DNA of 64,000 nucleotides from Glaciecola sp. KUL10 (GTDB lineage: Bacteria; Pseudomonadota; Gammaproteobacteria; Enterobacterales; Alteromonadaceae), in NCBI RefSeq assembly GCF_003203515.1, contig NZ_BGNG01000004.1, positions 62,001-126,000 on the forward strand. The letters are read 5' to 3'. Position 1 is the first letter of the stretch; each line of letters starts with the position of its first letter. Positions 26,727-35,964 of the stretch are shown here, in pieces. The position numbers and the translations under genes were made by a program. Under the pieces are notes generated by a model. It saw only the letters and a list, made by a program, of their open reading frames with translations. It did not search any database and was not told the DNA's origin.

Positions 26727-27251
26727 ATGCGTTACTTTTTCAAACTATCCATAATTTTCTCGCTCATGGTTCACACCTTCGTAATGAGTAGCGAACTCAA
26801 GAACGACTTAGGAGACTTAAAAAACTACCAAATAAACTCAGATAGAATGGTGAGTGCGGGTCAGCCAAACAAAAAACACTTTAGACTTCTGAAGGAGAGC
26901 GGCGTTCGTCATGTCGTTGATCTTATTCCAGGTGATAGAAGCCAAGAACAACAACTCATGCAGTCGCTAAACCTCAACTATCAGAACATTCCTGTTGATT
27001 GGCACAACCCAAGCTTAGATGACTTTGATACCTATGTGGCGTTTATGAATAGCTCCATGAGCCAAGATGGTAAAGTGCTTACTCATTGCAAACTCAATTG
27101 GCGAGGGGCGGTTTTTACATATTTGTATCGCGTTATTGAGTTGGGAGATTCAGAAGAATCCGCAAAAAAGGACATGTTAGCGATCTGGAAACCTGAGGGG
27201 GTTTGGGTATCGTTTATTGAAGAGGTCATCGAAAAACGAATGGCAAGGTAA
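26727..27251 (+). CDS. Exported DSP-like phosphatase family protein
   Basis: A 174-residue protein with a signal peptide (about 1-22, MRYFFKLSIIFSLMVHTFVMS). The remainder has the dual-specificity-phosphatase-like fold of the DUF442/beta-lactamase-hydrolase-like family: SAGQPNKKHFRLLKESGVRHVVDL at the front and a phosphate loop HCKLNWRGAVFTYLYRV. The Cys and Arg keep the C-x4-R spacing of this subfamily, but the usual Gly/Ser/Thr inside the loop are replaced. A periplasmic location is unusual for such enzymes. Starting at ATG 26727 rather than the TTG two codons upstream is a choice. The ABC genes follow 41 bp later. Confidence 0.75.
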   Translation: MRYFFKLSIIFSLMVHTFVMSSELKNDLGDLKNYQINSDRMVSAGQPNKKHFRLLKESGVRHVVDLIPGDRSQEQQLMQSLNLNYQNIPVDWHNPSLDDFDTYVAFMNSSMSQDGKVLTHCKLNWRGAVFTYLYRVIELGDSEESAKKDMLAIWKPEGVWVSFIEEVIEKRMAR

Positions 27252-27292
27252 CAAATTTGAAATCTAGCATACCATTCAAAGAGTAGGGATAC

Positions 27293-27895
27293 ATGAGCAC
27301 TGAAATTCTAAAGATAAATAAGCTCAATAAAAAATGGCGCGACAAAATAATATTCGAAAACTATGACGCGACCATTTGTAATCGAAGAACATGCATATTA
27401 GGTGAAAACGGTTTAGGTAAAACAACGCTCTTATCTATCATCGCAGGGCTAGAGAAGTTCGAAAGCGGCCACATTATGCTTTGTAATCAAGCCTTAGAAA
27501 ATCCAATCTCAAAGGTTGCTTTAGCTAGCGATAGCATCTTAATTCCTCCATTTATTAGCGCAAATGAAGTACTTGAGCTGCAATGCGAAAGTTTTGGCTT
27601 AACGTGGCCAGTTTTACTAACAAAGCATCTCTATTTTGAGGAGCATCTACCCAAAAAAGTGGCGGCATTGTCTGCAGGTAACCTAAAAAAGCTGCACCTA
27701 ATTACTGCCTTCATGCGTCAACCAACCTTAATGTTATTAGATGAGCCTAATATTGCACTGGATCCAAAGAGTCTAAGTGCGCTTTGGGAACTAATTGATG
27801 ATTATCCGCACAATATTATCGTTGCGAGCAATGAGCCTGATACTTACGACTCACAAAGCTTTGAGACTAAACACTTGTTTGATTTAAAAAAATGA
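27293..27895 (+). CDS. ABC transporter ATP-binding protein
   Basis: A compact 200-residue ABC ATPase. Walker A is GENGLGKTT, the signature is LSAGNLKK (a variant of LSGGQ), Walker B is LMLLDEPNIALD, and the H-loop region (VASNEPDTYD) has Asn/Glu where His is expected. The size and sequence resemble CcmA/NatA-type exporters of small molecules or of unknown ligands. It overlaps the following membrane-protein gene by 4 bp (ATGA), so the two should form one transporter. Confidence 0.88.
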   Translation: MSTEILKINKLNKKWRDKIIFENYDATICNRRTCILGENGLGKTTLLSIIAGLEKFESGHIMLCNQALENPISKVALASDSILIPPFISANEVLELQCESFGLTWPVLLTKHLYFEEHLPKKVAALSAGNLKKLHLITAFMRQPTLMLLDEPNIALDPKSLSALWELIDDYPHNIIVASNEPDTYDSQSFETKHLFDLKK

Positions 27896-28971
27896 AACTG
27901 CGTTATATCTCACTAAGGTGGCAAATTTTTCGGCATGAAGTGAAATGCCTGATGACTCAAATCGAAAATCTGGCGATTGGCCTTATTGCGTTCTTAGGCG
28001 TTGCTATTCCGGCATTGGTTTATTTGGTGCTATTGGGGCTAGGTATTATCCTTGAGCACCCAGATGATGCTGACAAAGCTATCTCAACCTCTTTTAATAT
28101 GTTCGCTATTCAAACGCTTATTATATTTTTGTTTAGAGCCGCGATTAATGCTGAAAATTATCAGAGCTTTATCAACACACTCGGCCTTGGCAAAGTACAC
28201 CACCACTTTGTTGATCTTGTATTAATGATGCTTTGCATGCCGTTACTTTTTTTGTTGGCGGCAATAATATTTTCAGTGCCGATTGCTGCTTGGAGTGAGC
28301 TACCGCATGGCTTTGCACTGCTCAGTCAGTTTCTTTGCTTCGCATTAGTTGCGCTTTACTTTCCGACTAGAATGCTTGGCTTGTTGCTGTTTAATCTGTT
28401 GCTCACACTCTTTCCACTATCACTGTTACAGTATTATTTGGGTACTCATTTATCGCTATTCTTGCTATTAATGAATCGTCCTTTTCCAGTAGTCAAATCT
28501 CCCAAGTTACCTTTTTTATTGCGTTATTGGTGGCAATTTGCGATTTCTCAAAAAACGGTTTTAATCAATTGTTTATTGTCTTTCATCACCATTGCAAGCA
28601 CCGTCGGCTCGCTAAGGGGTGAGTTAATTGAATATGCTAATTTTGTCTATTTAATCGGCTTGATGTTGATTCTGTTACTCGCTAGTTGTACTCAAATCAG
28701 CGTTAATCGTCATTTAAATGAATACGCTCACTTTTATGAAGCGCATTTAGATTCCAAATTGATTCGTCTTGGTGTATTTGTCTTTCCTTTGGGGCTGCTT
28801 TTCGTAGGGCTTATGTCGCTGGTTCTCTTAAATGGGTTTTCATCACCCTTTATAGCCGTGTTTGTGGGCTGCCCATTATTATTTTGGATGGCTCGAAAAT
28901 ATGAATCTAGGTTGATGATCGCCTGGATTGCATTAAGTATTTGTTTTCTGGTGTTGATGATTCAACTTTGA
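27892..28971 (+). CDS. ABC transporter membrane subunit (unclassified)
   Basis: A 359-residue integral membrane protein with roughly ten hydrophobic segments and a short basic start (MKLRYISLRWQIFRHEVKCL). It has no recognised catalytic motif. The 4-bp overlap with the ATPase gene is the main reason for calling it the permease of that transporter. The sequence is likely lineage-specific; I recall similar DUF6136-type proteins from Alteromonadales but cannot confirm that here. The substrate is unknown. Confidence 0.7.
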   Translation: MKLRYISLRWQIFRHEVKCLMTQIENLAIGLIAFLGVAIPALVYLVLLGLGIILEHPDDADKAISTSFNMFAIQTLIIFLFRAAINAENYQSFINTLGLGKVHHHFVDLVLMMLCMPLLFLLAAIIFSVPIAAWSELPHGFALLSQFLCFALVALYFPTRMLGLLLFNLLLTLFPLSLLQYYLGTHLSLFLLLMNRPFPVVKSPKLPFLLRYWWQFAISQKTVLINCLLSFITIASTVGSLRGELIEYANFVYLIGLMLILLLASCTQISVNRHLNEYAHFYEAHLDSKLIRLGVFVFPLGLLFVGLMSLVLLNGFSSPFIAVFVGCPLLFWMARKYESRLMIAWIALSICFLVLMIQL

Positions 28972-29053
28972 ATACACACGCTTTATTTGTGGTTTTTCAT
29001 TTGGTCGGATAAGATTGTAAATGTAACAAAAAATGTACAAATCAGGATGTCAG

Positions 29054-29479
29054 ATGAAAACGAAAACAGCATGGTGGTTTTGGCTCATTGCAATATTAGC
29101 GACATTGTGGAATTCAGGAGGAGTGTTTGATTTCTTAATGACTCATACTCATAACGAAGCATACATGTCGGTATTCACTGAGTCGCAAAGGCAATACTTT
29201 TATAGTTATCCAATTTGGGCGAGTGCCATTTGGGCGCTTGCTGTGTTTGGCGCTTTCTCCGCATCCTTGTTGTTGTTTTTGAGAACTAAGTTTGCGTTCT
29301 ATGTGTTTGCTGCTTCTTTAGTTGGCATGGTTGCATCTTTCGGTTATCAATTATTGTCAGACGTACCAGATGACTTGTATAACTCAGGTAACATTGCTTT
29401 CACTATTGTGATTTGGGTGGTGGCGATTTTGCTGACGTGGTACGCAAGGTCGATGACCTTGCGCGGGGTGCTTAAGTAG
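29054..29479 (+). CDS. Small four-helix membrane protein
   Basis: A 141-residue protein with four membrane helices (about 5-22, 55-75, 80-100, 112-132). The ATG at 29054 has AGGA about ten bases upstream and is preferred over an earlier ATG at 29033. Its layout, with WNSGGVFDFLMTHTHNEAYM after the first helix and WASAIWALAVFGAF in the second, recurs in small membrane proteins sometimes labelled as sugar transporters without evidence. I assign no function. It stands alone, 82 bp after the ABC genes. Confidence 0.7.
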   Translation: MKTKTAWWFWLIAILATLWNSGGVFDFLMTHTHNEAYMSVFTESQRQYFYSYPIWASAIWALAVFGAFSASLLLFLRTKFAFYVFAASLVGMVASFGYQLLSDVPDDLYNSGNIAFTIVIWVVAILLTWYARSMTLRGVLK

Positions 29480-29490
29480 TCCGGGTTATC

Positions 29491-30843
29491 TTAGTTTAAG
29501 AAATCTTCTTTGGTCAGTAGGGTGATGTTTGCGAACATTCCTTTTATGTCGTCTTCAATCACCTCTGAGTTTTCGATCAAAGCTTTATTTTTGTTAAACA
29601 TGTTAGTGTATTGCTCTATGCGCTTTCCAAGAACTTTCCAGCCTTCCCGTTTTGCTTCTAATGGCCAGGCATCTAATTCTATGCTCGCTGAAGTAATCAT
29701 GTTAGCTAACATGTTAACTGCCATTGTTAGTGTGTTTCGGGTCCTGTCATCGTAGGATGCGCTCGAAAGTGCCCCCATAGTCGAGAAAGTTGTTGAGAAA
29801 TTTTTCAAATATTCGTAATAGTTACGCAGTGCATTTTTGTCATAAGCATCAATGTTAACATCTAGATTATTATTGGTGCGAACAGAGGTATTCGTATCGC
29901 TTTGTCGAATCGTTGTTACACTTGCTTGCTGTTTTGTGACGGTCAGGCTTGGTTGCGCAATCGGCACTGCGCTCGCATTTGCAGTAGCTTGTGGCATCTG
30001 ATCTTCAGTTCCTCCAATTGTGAGTGTGCCACCTTTACCCAAGCCGCCTTCAACTGCTTGTGGTTTGTAATTTCTTAATGCAATCACCATTTGGTTGTAT
30101 GAGTCCACGAAGGCTGCTGTTAATACCTTGCCTTCCGGACTGTTGCTAAAGCCTTTCGCTCCGCCGCCTAAGAAGCCAGCAAACATGCCACCAAAAATAT
30201 CAAAATCATAGTTATCTGCTGACCCAACAGAAGAAGAAACCTGAACACCAGAGCGATTATCTATTAACAATAAACTGGTAGATGCCTCATTTTTACTCAC
30301 ACCTCCACCAATGACTGAACCTACCGAGCCTAGTAGTCCTCCTGCGAGGCCTTTTAGGCCGCCAGTATTTTTGGCTGCAAACTGTACGGAAGGATTAATT
30401 GTGTAGTCTGCAGCGACCATTTGCCCTCCCCCGATATTCGAACCTTGTCGCAGTTGCCCTGATTGCATCAATTGCCGCTCTCGATTCATTGCATTCATCG
30501 CCTGTCCTCTTTCGACGATCACAAAACAATTAGACTGTTGAATCATCGTTCTGAGAACTGGAGTTGTACTACCCAAACGTGGATAGCGTTTACGATAATC
30601 GCCCCACCAAGCAAGGGAAGTATCTTCAAACAATGAGGCAGTACCCAATGGAGAATCACATTTCTCCAATTGATTGTTTTCACCTTGTGAATTTCCGCCA
30701 GCAGCCCCTCCGGAAACTAAGTTTCCTCCGCCACCTCCAAGTTTTGGGTCGGTTGATACACATGCCGATAATGACAATAATCCTGTCAGTATGATTGTTG
30801 AAAAAAAGTGAGCTTGTTTAGCTTTGTAAATTTTGTAAATCAT
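29491..30843 (-). CDS. CsgG/HfaB-like outer-membrane lipoprotein
   Basis: A 450-residue lipoprotein with lipobox LSAC (Cys about residue 28) after a basic, hydrophobic leader, followed by a Gly/Ser/Asn-rich tether (GGGGGNLVSGGAAGGNSQGEN). Residues ~70-265 have the CsgG pattern: LRTMIQQSNCFVIVERGQAM followed by NERQ-like MNRERQLMQSGQ, VAADYTINPSVQF, and SLLLIDNRSGVQVSSSVGSA. CsgG forms the curli export pore; relatives (HfaB and others) serve other surface fibres. The C-terminal ~180 residues are an unrecognised helical extension with Gln/Thr-rich linker. No curli subunit gene is adjacent. It is divergent from the HTH-TPR gene, 270 bp away. Confidence 0.75.
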   Translation of the reverse strand: MIYKIYKAKQAHFFSTIILTGLLSLSACVSTDPKLGGGGGNLVSGGAAGGNSQGENNQLEKCDSPLGTASLFEDTSLAWWGDYRKRYPRLGSTTPVLRTMIQQSNCFVIVERGQAMNAMNRERQLMQSGQLRQGSNIGGGQMVAADYTINPSVQFAAKNTGGLKGLAGGLLGSVGSVIGGGVSKNEASTSLLLIDNRSGVQVSSSVGSADNYDFDIFGGMFAGFLGGGAKGFSNSPEGKVLTAAFVDSYNQMVIALRNYKPQAVEGGLGKGGTLTIGGTEDQMPQATANASAVPIAQPSLTVTKQQASVTTIRQSDTNTSVRTNNNLDVNIDAYDKNALRNYYEYLKNFSTTFSTMGALSSASYDDRTRNTLTMAVNMLANMITSASIELDAWPLEAKREGWKVLGKRIEQYTNMFNKNKALIENSEVIEDDIKGMFANITLLTKEDFLN

Positions 30844-31113
30844 GGATAAAAGTCCTTCTTGGTCATTATACGTTTGATGTTTTGCGCCTTCTCAAGGTGA
30901 AACCACATACAAGCACGCATAAGTGTTGCGATATTTTGTTTGTAAAAGCCATATAAATAGAGGGTTGCAGGTCTTAAATGGCACTAAATACCACTAATCG
31001 AAACTATTTATCTTTGAATGTAAATTGTTCGGTTTTTGGTTGATTATTGTTCCGTTAGTCTTATTTTTTCGATAAAATTAGGTAACTTTCAAGGAAGATA
31101 TACGTTAATTTCA

Positions 31114-33081
31114 ATGAATGAGCCAAAACGTAAGAGAGGAGTAAAAGCCTCTAGAGAGAAGCTTGAAAAGGCAATGCTCGCTAAGGGAATTGAATCGCAA
31201 ATTCAACTAGCGCGTCTAATTTCACAAGACGAAGGACTTCATAGACCGCCAAAAGAGCTAATCAGTAAAGTATTTAGAGAACAATCGGTCAGTCATACTA
31301 ATCTCGCAAGAGTGGCAAAGGCTCTGGGGGTTGAATCTCATACGCTATACATGAATAGCCAGTCAACTCCCATTAACGCAACCCCCCTAGCGTCAAATTT
31401 TAAACCTCGAAGCGTCGACTCCCTTGCAGAGCTTAAACAACGCTCGCGCCCAATATTAGCCATAATGGTGGTTAGCTTACTTGTTATCTTGCTTTTCGGG
31501 CTTTTTCAAGAAGGGCAAGAAGAGGAACAACTAACGAGTTCGACTTACCGCTTATATGGTTACGACCCTAAACTAAAGAATGTTGGGCTGTATATGGCAG
31601 AGGAGTTTAGTGTCTTATCCTTGATTTTCGAAGAAATTCGTAAAAAGCTGTCAGCGTCACCGTTGCTTAATTTTTCTCAAACTAAGTCACTTTCTATGAG
31701 TAACAACAGTGTAAAAGAGTATTTCGACCATACACAAAGTAGCCTTTTATTTAGAATAGAGGTAATGCAGGGAAAACGATACTCTATTATCCTCTTATAT
31801 GCACAAACCGAGCAGGTTAATTACCCCGTTGCCTTTCAATTAGTAAGAAGTTCGTTATTAGCGAATAATCAACAAGTCAATAATTTGATAGCCGAACAAT
31901 TTTCAAAGCAGCTTCACAAGGCATCTCAGTATGGTGAAATAAATGAATTAGTAAATGTTGATGCGCTAAATTATTTGCTCTCTGGCTTTGATTTACTTTT
32001 CGACCACACAGATAACGCCGCGATTTTGAGTGCTCAAAGCCGTTTTCAAAATGCCATAAGTTTGGATTCTAAACTAGTAGAAGCATATGCTGGTTTGTGT
32101 ATTGGCTTAAGTTACGAGAGTTATATGAACAACGCTGCCGTGTCATTTGAGCAAGCATATAAGTATTGTGAATTAGCTAAAGAACTCGATCCTGAAAACG
32201 AATTTGCTGAACTTGCTTTTGCTATCTATTACATAAATAAAGCAGATACTGACGCTGCAGAAAATACCCTTTTGCATAATCAAGGTTCACCGATTAGTGC
32301 TGCAGATGAATTTTCTTTGAAAGCGCAAATCACTTTTCAACGTTTTCAAGACGGTCAAGAAGTAAATGAGGTTGATATTATTGAGTCAGCGTTGAAAAGT
32401 ATCAAAGGTGCGTCAGAACTGTGGCGCTCTTACAATGTTTTAGGGCAATACTATCTTAGTAAAGGTGAAACAAATAAAAGTTTACTGATACTGGAACAAG
32501 GAGCCGAGGAATCAAAGCATCCGGTACTTTTGGGTAATGTGGGTTCTTTGCAGTTATGCCAAGGTAATTTAGCAAGCGCTGAGGCAACTTATCGCCAGCT
32601 TATTGCTCAAAAGCCCGAACATTATATTGGCTATGAGATGCTGGGTTCGGTCTACTATTATCAACGAGAATATGAGCCAGCCCTAGATTATCGAAAGCAA
32701 GCATTAGAAAAGCTCCCTAAGACTAATATACATCAGTTATGGGGGGTAATTGGTTTAATTTACGCAAAGCTTAATGAACTAGAAGTTGGAAAACCATATT
32801 TATTAAAAGCTATTCAACTCATTGATCAAGACGAATCAATGCAGATAGCAGCTTTGAGCGACTTAATTAGTAGAGAGTATTATGAGTTTGTCATGAGTGG
32901 CTCAGCAACAGAACATTTGGACCAAGACTTGATAAACAGAGCGTTTAAGGATATTAACTCACTTCAATTGAGTTCAATTATGCATCTAAGCGAGCTAATG
33001 AAAGCAAGTAGCCGACTCGAAGAATCAAGAATCGCAAAACAAACCGCAGCATCAATTTGCCCGATATATAATCGGGCATAA
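31114..33081 (+). CDS. Membrane-anchored HTH-TPR transcriptional regulator
   Basis: A 655-residue protein from the ATG at 31114 (MNEPKRKRGVK), chosen because the upstream 26 codons are hydrophobic and unlike the family. Residues ~8-80 look like a lambda-repressor-like helix-turn-helix (IESQIQLARLISQDEG, QSVSHTNLARVAKALGVESH). One membrane helix spans about 113-134 (PILAIMVVSLLVILLFGLF). The extracytoplasmic part ends in at least five TPR-like repeats (about 275-560). This is a CadC/ToxR-style layout, in which an external sensor controls DNA binding from the membrane, although the HTH type differs. The divergent CsgG-like gene is the obvious target. Confidence 0.8.
   Translation: MNEPKRKRGVKASREKLEKAMLAKGIESQIQLARLISQDEGLHRPPKELISKVFREQSVSHTNLARVAKALGVESHTLYMNSQSTPINATPLASNFKPRSVDSLAELKQRSRPILAIMVVSLLVILLFGLFQEGQEEEQLTSSTYRLYGYDPKLKNVGLYMAEEFSVLSLIFEEIRKKLSASPLLNFSQTKSLSMSNNSVKEYFDHTQSSLLFRIEVMQGKRYSIILLYAQTEQVNYPVAFQLVRSSLLANNQQVNNLIAEQFSKQLHKASQYGEINELVNVDALNYLLSGFDLLFDHTDNAAILSAQSRFQNAISLDSKLVEAYAGLCIGLSYESYMNNAAVSFEQAYKYCELAKELDPENEFAELAFAIYYINKADTDAAENTLLHNQGSPISAADEFSLKAQITFQRFQDGQEVNEVDIIESALKSIKGASELWRSYNVLGQYYLSKGETNKSLLILEQGAEESKHPVLLGNVGSLQLCQGNLASAEATYRQLIAQKPEHYIGYEMLGSVYYYQREYEPALDYRKQALEKLPKTNIHQLWGVIGLIYAKLNELEVGKPYLLKAIQLIDQDESMQIAALSDLISREYYEFVMSGSATEHLDQDLINRAFKDINSLQLSSIMHLSELMKASSRLEESRIAKQTAASICPIYNRA
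33059..33077 (+). terminator. Terminator hairpin overlapping the end of the HTH-TPR gene
   Basis: GCCCGAT (33059-33065) pairs with ATCGGGC (33071-33077) around ATATA, inside the last codons before the TAA at 33079-33081. A T-run (33088-33092) follows a short gap. The next gene converges 9 bp away. Confidence 0.5.
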
Positions 33082-33090
33082 GACTCATTT

Positions 33091-34497
33091 TTAACCGACG
33101 ACAGGCTGAACATTTGCGCCATAGTCAAACACTACTGCAAGTACTAACACGATGGATGCAGCTGCCATGAGCTTTAATATCAACGGGAAACAAAACCTGA
33201 ACCAAGCGTGATAGGGCACACCCGCCATGCCGATGATGCCCATTAATACCGCATTGGTGGGAATGATCATATTGGAAAATCCATCACCAAACTGATAAGC
33301 AAGTACTGCAATTTGGCGATTTACGCCGATGAGATCACCTACAGGTGCCATTAATGGCATTGTCACATAAGCTTGGCCACTTCCACTTGGGATAAACAAA
33401 TTTAAAAATGTTTGCATGATAAACATGCCTACGGCGGCTAACTCAGCACCTAGGTATGATAATGGTTGAGACATACCATGAACGAGCGTGTGTAAAATCT
33501 GGCCATCTTCCATAATCAAGGCAATACCACGAGCAACGCCGATTAATATAGCGGTTGTCGCTAAGTCTTGAACACCTTCTATGAATTTATTAGCAGCAGT
33601 ATCGGCATCGAGTTGACCAACAATTGCGGTTAAAATGCCCCAACAAATAAAGACTGCACCAAGTTCGTATAGGTACCAACCTTTGGTTGAAATTCCCCAA
33701 ACTGCGACGCAAATTGTGGCCACTAGACCAAATAAAATTAGCTTGTGTCTTATGTTCAAGGCTGGATATTCTTGCTGCTCATTGTCGCCCAAGGGGCAAG
33801 GAATACCTTTTACGTATGACGCGTTAGGGTCGGCTTGAACCATTTGTGCGTATTTCCAAACGTGATGAAACCCAATTAAAACAAAAGGTAAAAAGATCGC
33901 AAGGCGTAACTCGATTCCTGAATAAAGAGGGACATCCGCTACTTGTTGCGCAACCATTACTGTAAATGGGCTAAATGCGGATACGCCGTAACCAATTCCG
34001 TAGCCGGTCACAACCATCCCAACAGCGGTCATGGCGTCTAGTTTCATTGCTTTACACAAACCCACAAGAATGAGTACAAAAGGGATGTATTCACCCGCGG
34101 TTCCAATTGCACCAGAGGCCATAGCAAAGGTGAAGACAACCATAAAAATGAGTAAATAAGGTTTGTGCCCAAATCGTTCTAACAAGCTTCCAATAAGCGC
34201 ATCAATAGTGCCCGTTGCCCGCGCAATGGCTAAAACTCCACCAACGATGAAGACAAAAAAGATCACATCCTGCGCCGCCGCGAGCGCTCTAGGAATTGCG
34301 ACCAGAAAGTCCATCGGTGTTAGTCGAATCTGCGTATCGGATAAACTGTATGTGCCTGCTACAACGGCTTGTCTCCCATTTTCGAGCGTCACTGTATCAA
34401 AGAAGCCTTGAGGGACCAGCCAAGTTGCAATATATGCGACAAGCATCATGGATAGTAAAAGTATGAGTGTATGTGGGACTTTAAAACCTGATTTCAT
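33091..34497 (-). CDS. YfcC family basic amino acid/dicarboxylate-type carrier
   Basis: A 468-residue polytopic membrane protein with about 12 helices. It opens with the family signature FKVPHTLILLLSMMLVAYIATWLVPQ (positively charged start, first helix) and keeps GAIGTAGEYIPFVLILVGL, GYGIGYGVSAFSPFTVMVAQ and IPSGSGQAYVTMPLMAP, the double Ser/Gly hairpin motifs of the ion-transporter (IT) superfamily. YfcC proteins are probably secondary carriers for amino acids or peptides; the substrate is not settled. It is not clearly in an operon: 150 bp separate it from envZ, which lies downstream on the same strand order. Confidence 0.87.
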   Translation of the reverse strand: MKSGFKVPHTLILLLSMMLVAYIATWLVPQGFFDTVTLENGRQAVVAGTYSLSDTQIRLTPMDFLVAIPRALAAAQDVIFFVFIVGGVLAIARATGTIDALIGSLLERFGHKPYLLIFMVVFTFAMASGAIGTAGEYIPFVLILVGLCKAMKLDAMTAVGMVVTGYGIGYGVSAFSPFTVMVAQQVADVPLYSGIELRLAIFLPFVLIGFHHVWKYAQMVQADPNASYVKGIPCPLGDNEQQEYPALNIRHKLILFGLVATICVAVWGISTKGWYLYELGAVFICWGILTAIVGQLDADTAANKFIEGVQDLATTAILIGVARGIALIMEDGQILHTLVHGMSQPLSYLGAELAAVGMFIMQTFLNLFIPSGSGQAYVTMPLMAPVGDLIGVNRQIAVLAYQFGDGFSNMIIPTNAVLMGIIGMAGVPYHAWFRFCFPLILKLMAAASIVLVLAVVFDYGANVQPVVG

Positions 34498-34647
34498 AAT
34501 TGTTCTTATTGTTGATTTTTATGAGTGTTAGATCACATCGTTGCCTTCAATTTTAGCGTGAGTAGGGGGGGGTTGGCAAAGTTGCTTTGTTGACTAGTGT
34601 TCCTACGTACACAAAAAATTGCATGCAAGTGAAAATTTGATTCTACA

Positions 34648-35943
34648 TTACCCTGTAAATGGTAGTTTAAATCCTGCGCATAGTCCGCCATGAGGGTGGT
34701 TACTGAATAACATTTCTCCCCCGTGACTTTCTACAATGCGTTTAGTAATTGCTAATCCAAGGCCAGAACCAACCGAGCCTCTAGCTTTATCACCCTGAGC
34801 AAAAGGAGCAAAAAGTGAAGGGATTTCTTCTTGTGGTATACCTTTTCCAAAGTCGCGTACGACGCATGTGATAAAACGACGCTTGTAATTCACTTCGGTT
34901 TTTATCGTTATTTTAGGGCTGCCGTAACGAAAAGCATTTTCAATTAAATTGTCAAGTACACGTTTGATACCCACTGTTCGTAACTTGGTACTTGGCAACT
35001 CGCCTAGATTAAGTTCGATAGTATGCGCCTCGACAACACTTCGCGCATTGGCAAGTTCGGTCACTAGGTCATTGATATCAACATTTTCAGTGGCTTCTTC
35101 CTGGTCTTGGCGAGCGTAGTCAATAAACTGATCTATGATGGCATTCATGTCCTCAATATCATGCTCGATCCCATCTTTAATCCATTCTTGCTCATCAGGC
35201 AGCATCTCGCTTGATAAGCGGATGCGCGTTAACGGTGTACGAAGGTCATGAGAAATACCAGCGGTCATCAGCGCTCGGTCACTCTCTAGTTGGTGGATGC
35301 CAGCTGACATTTTGTTAAACGCTTCAGTAACCGATATCATCTCGGTGCTACCATCGAGCGGCAGGGGGTCTGGAAACTGACCTTTACCGACTTGTCTCGC
35401 AGCTTTTTGAAGAGCTTGCAATGGTCTATTTAAGCGCCTTACAAACAACCAACCTCCTGCGACACTCAAAATGCTGATCACGAAGAGGTATAGCGTCAAT
35501 GGTGAAAAGTGAGTGTCTTCAATACCCTGCATCGGAATTGAAATCCATAAATCATCGTATTGGGGTGGCTTTATCCAAATCAAATAGTTGCTGCCGGTAG
35601 CAACTCGTACATCGGCTTCACCACCCAACTGCTTGGAAATCTGCTGAGACATAAAATCATAATAAACGGCATTTCGAAGTCCCGCGTGCATAGCGCTCTT
35701 TACTGAATGAAATTGTGTGCCAGTGCGCTGAGTAAATAATTTTTGGTTGGGGTTTTCGGGTTTGTGAAGCTCTTCTAGAAAAATGGTGTCGACTTGTGAA
35801 GCTACCAAGGTATTGATTTGCTGATAGCTTGGACGAATAAAATAATAGGTGACAGAAAGATAAGTCACTATTTGGTTTATAAGCAACAAACCGCCGATAA
35901 GCACGACGGTTTGTCCAAAAGCACTTTGCGGAAGTAATCGCAT
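34648..35943 (-). CDS. envZ: Osmosensor-type histidine kinase EnvZ
   Basis: A 431-residue sensor kinase. Two membrane helices (about 11-32 and 150-170) flank a ~115-residue periplasmic loop. A HAMP domain (about 172-224) is followed by HisKA with the H-box GISHDLRTPLTRIRLSSEML, then HATPase_c with N-box LDNLIENAFRYG, G1 DFGKGIP and G2 GSGLGLAI. The layout and length match EnvZ of E. coli (450). It phosphorylates and dephosphorylates OmpR. The gene starts 21 bp after ompR. Confidence 0.93.
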   Translation of the reverse strand: MRLLPQSAFGQTVVLIGGLLLINQIVTYLSVTYYFIRPSYQQINTLVASQVDTIFLEELHKPENPNQKLFTQRTGTQFHSVKSAMHAGLRNAVYYDFMSQQISKQLGGEADVRVATGSNYLIWIKPPQYDDLWISIPMQGIEDTHFSPLTLYLFVISILSVAGGWLFVRRLNRPLQALQKAARQVGKGQFPDPLPLDGSTEMISVTEAFNKMSAGIHQLESDRALMTAGISHDLRTPLTRIRLSSEMLPDEQEWIKDGIEHDIEDMNAIIDQFIDYARQDQEEATENVDINDLVTELANARSVVEAHTIELNLGELPSTKLRTVGIKRVLDNLIENAFRYGSPKITIKTEVNYKRRFITCVVRDFGKGIPQEEIPSLFAPFAQGDKARGSVGSGLGLAITKRIVESHGGEMLFSNHPHGGLCAGFKLPFTG

Positions 35944-35964
35944 ACGCTAAAAAGTGTTCATCGC

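Noticed and set aside
34566-34573. Run of eight G between the YfcC gene and envZ
   Set aside because: It lies outside both genes and shows no relation to a start codon or promoter that would suggest phase variation; a sequencing artefact is also possible.
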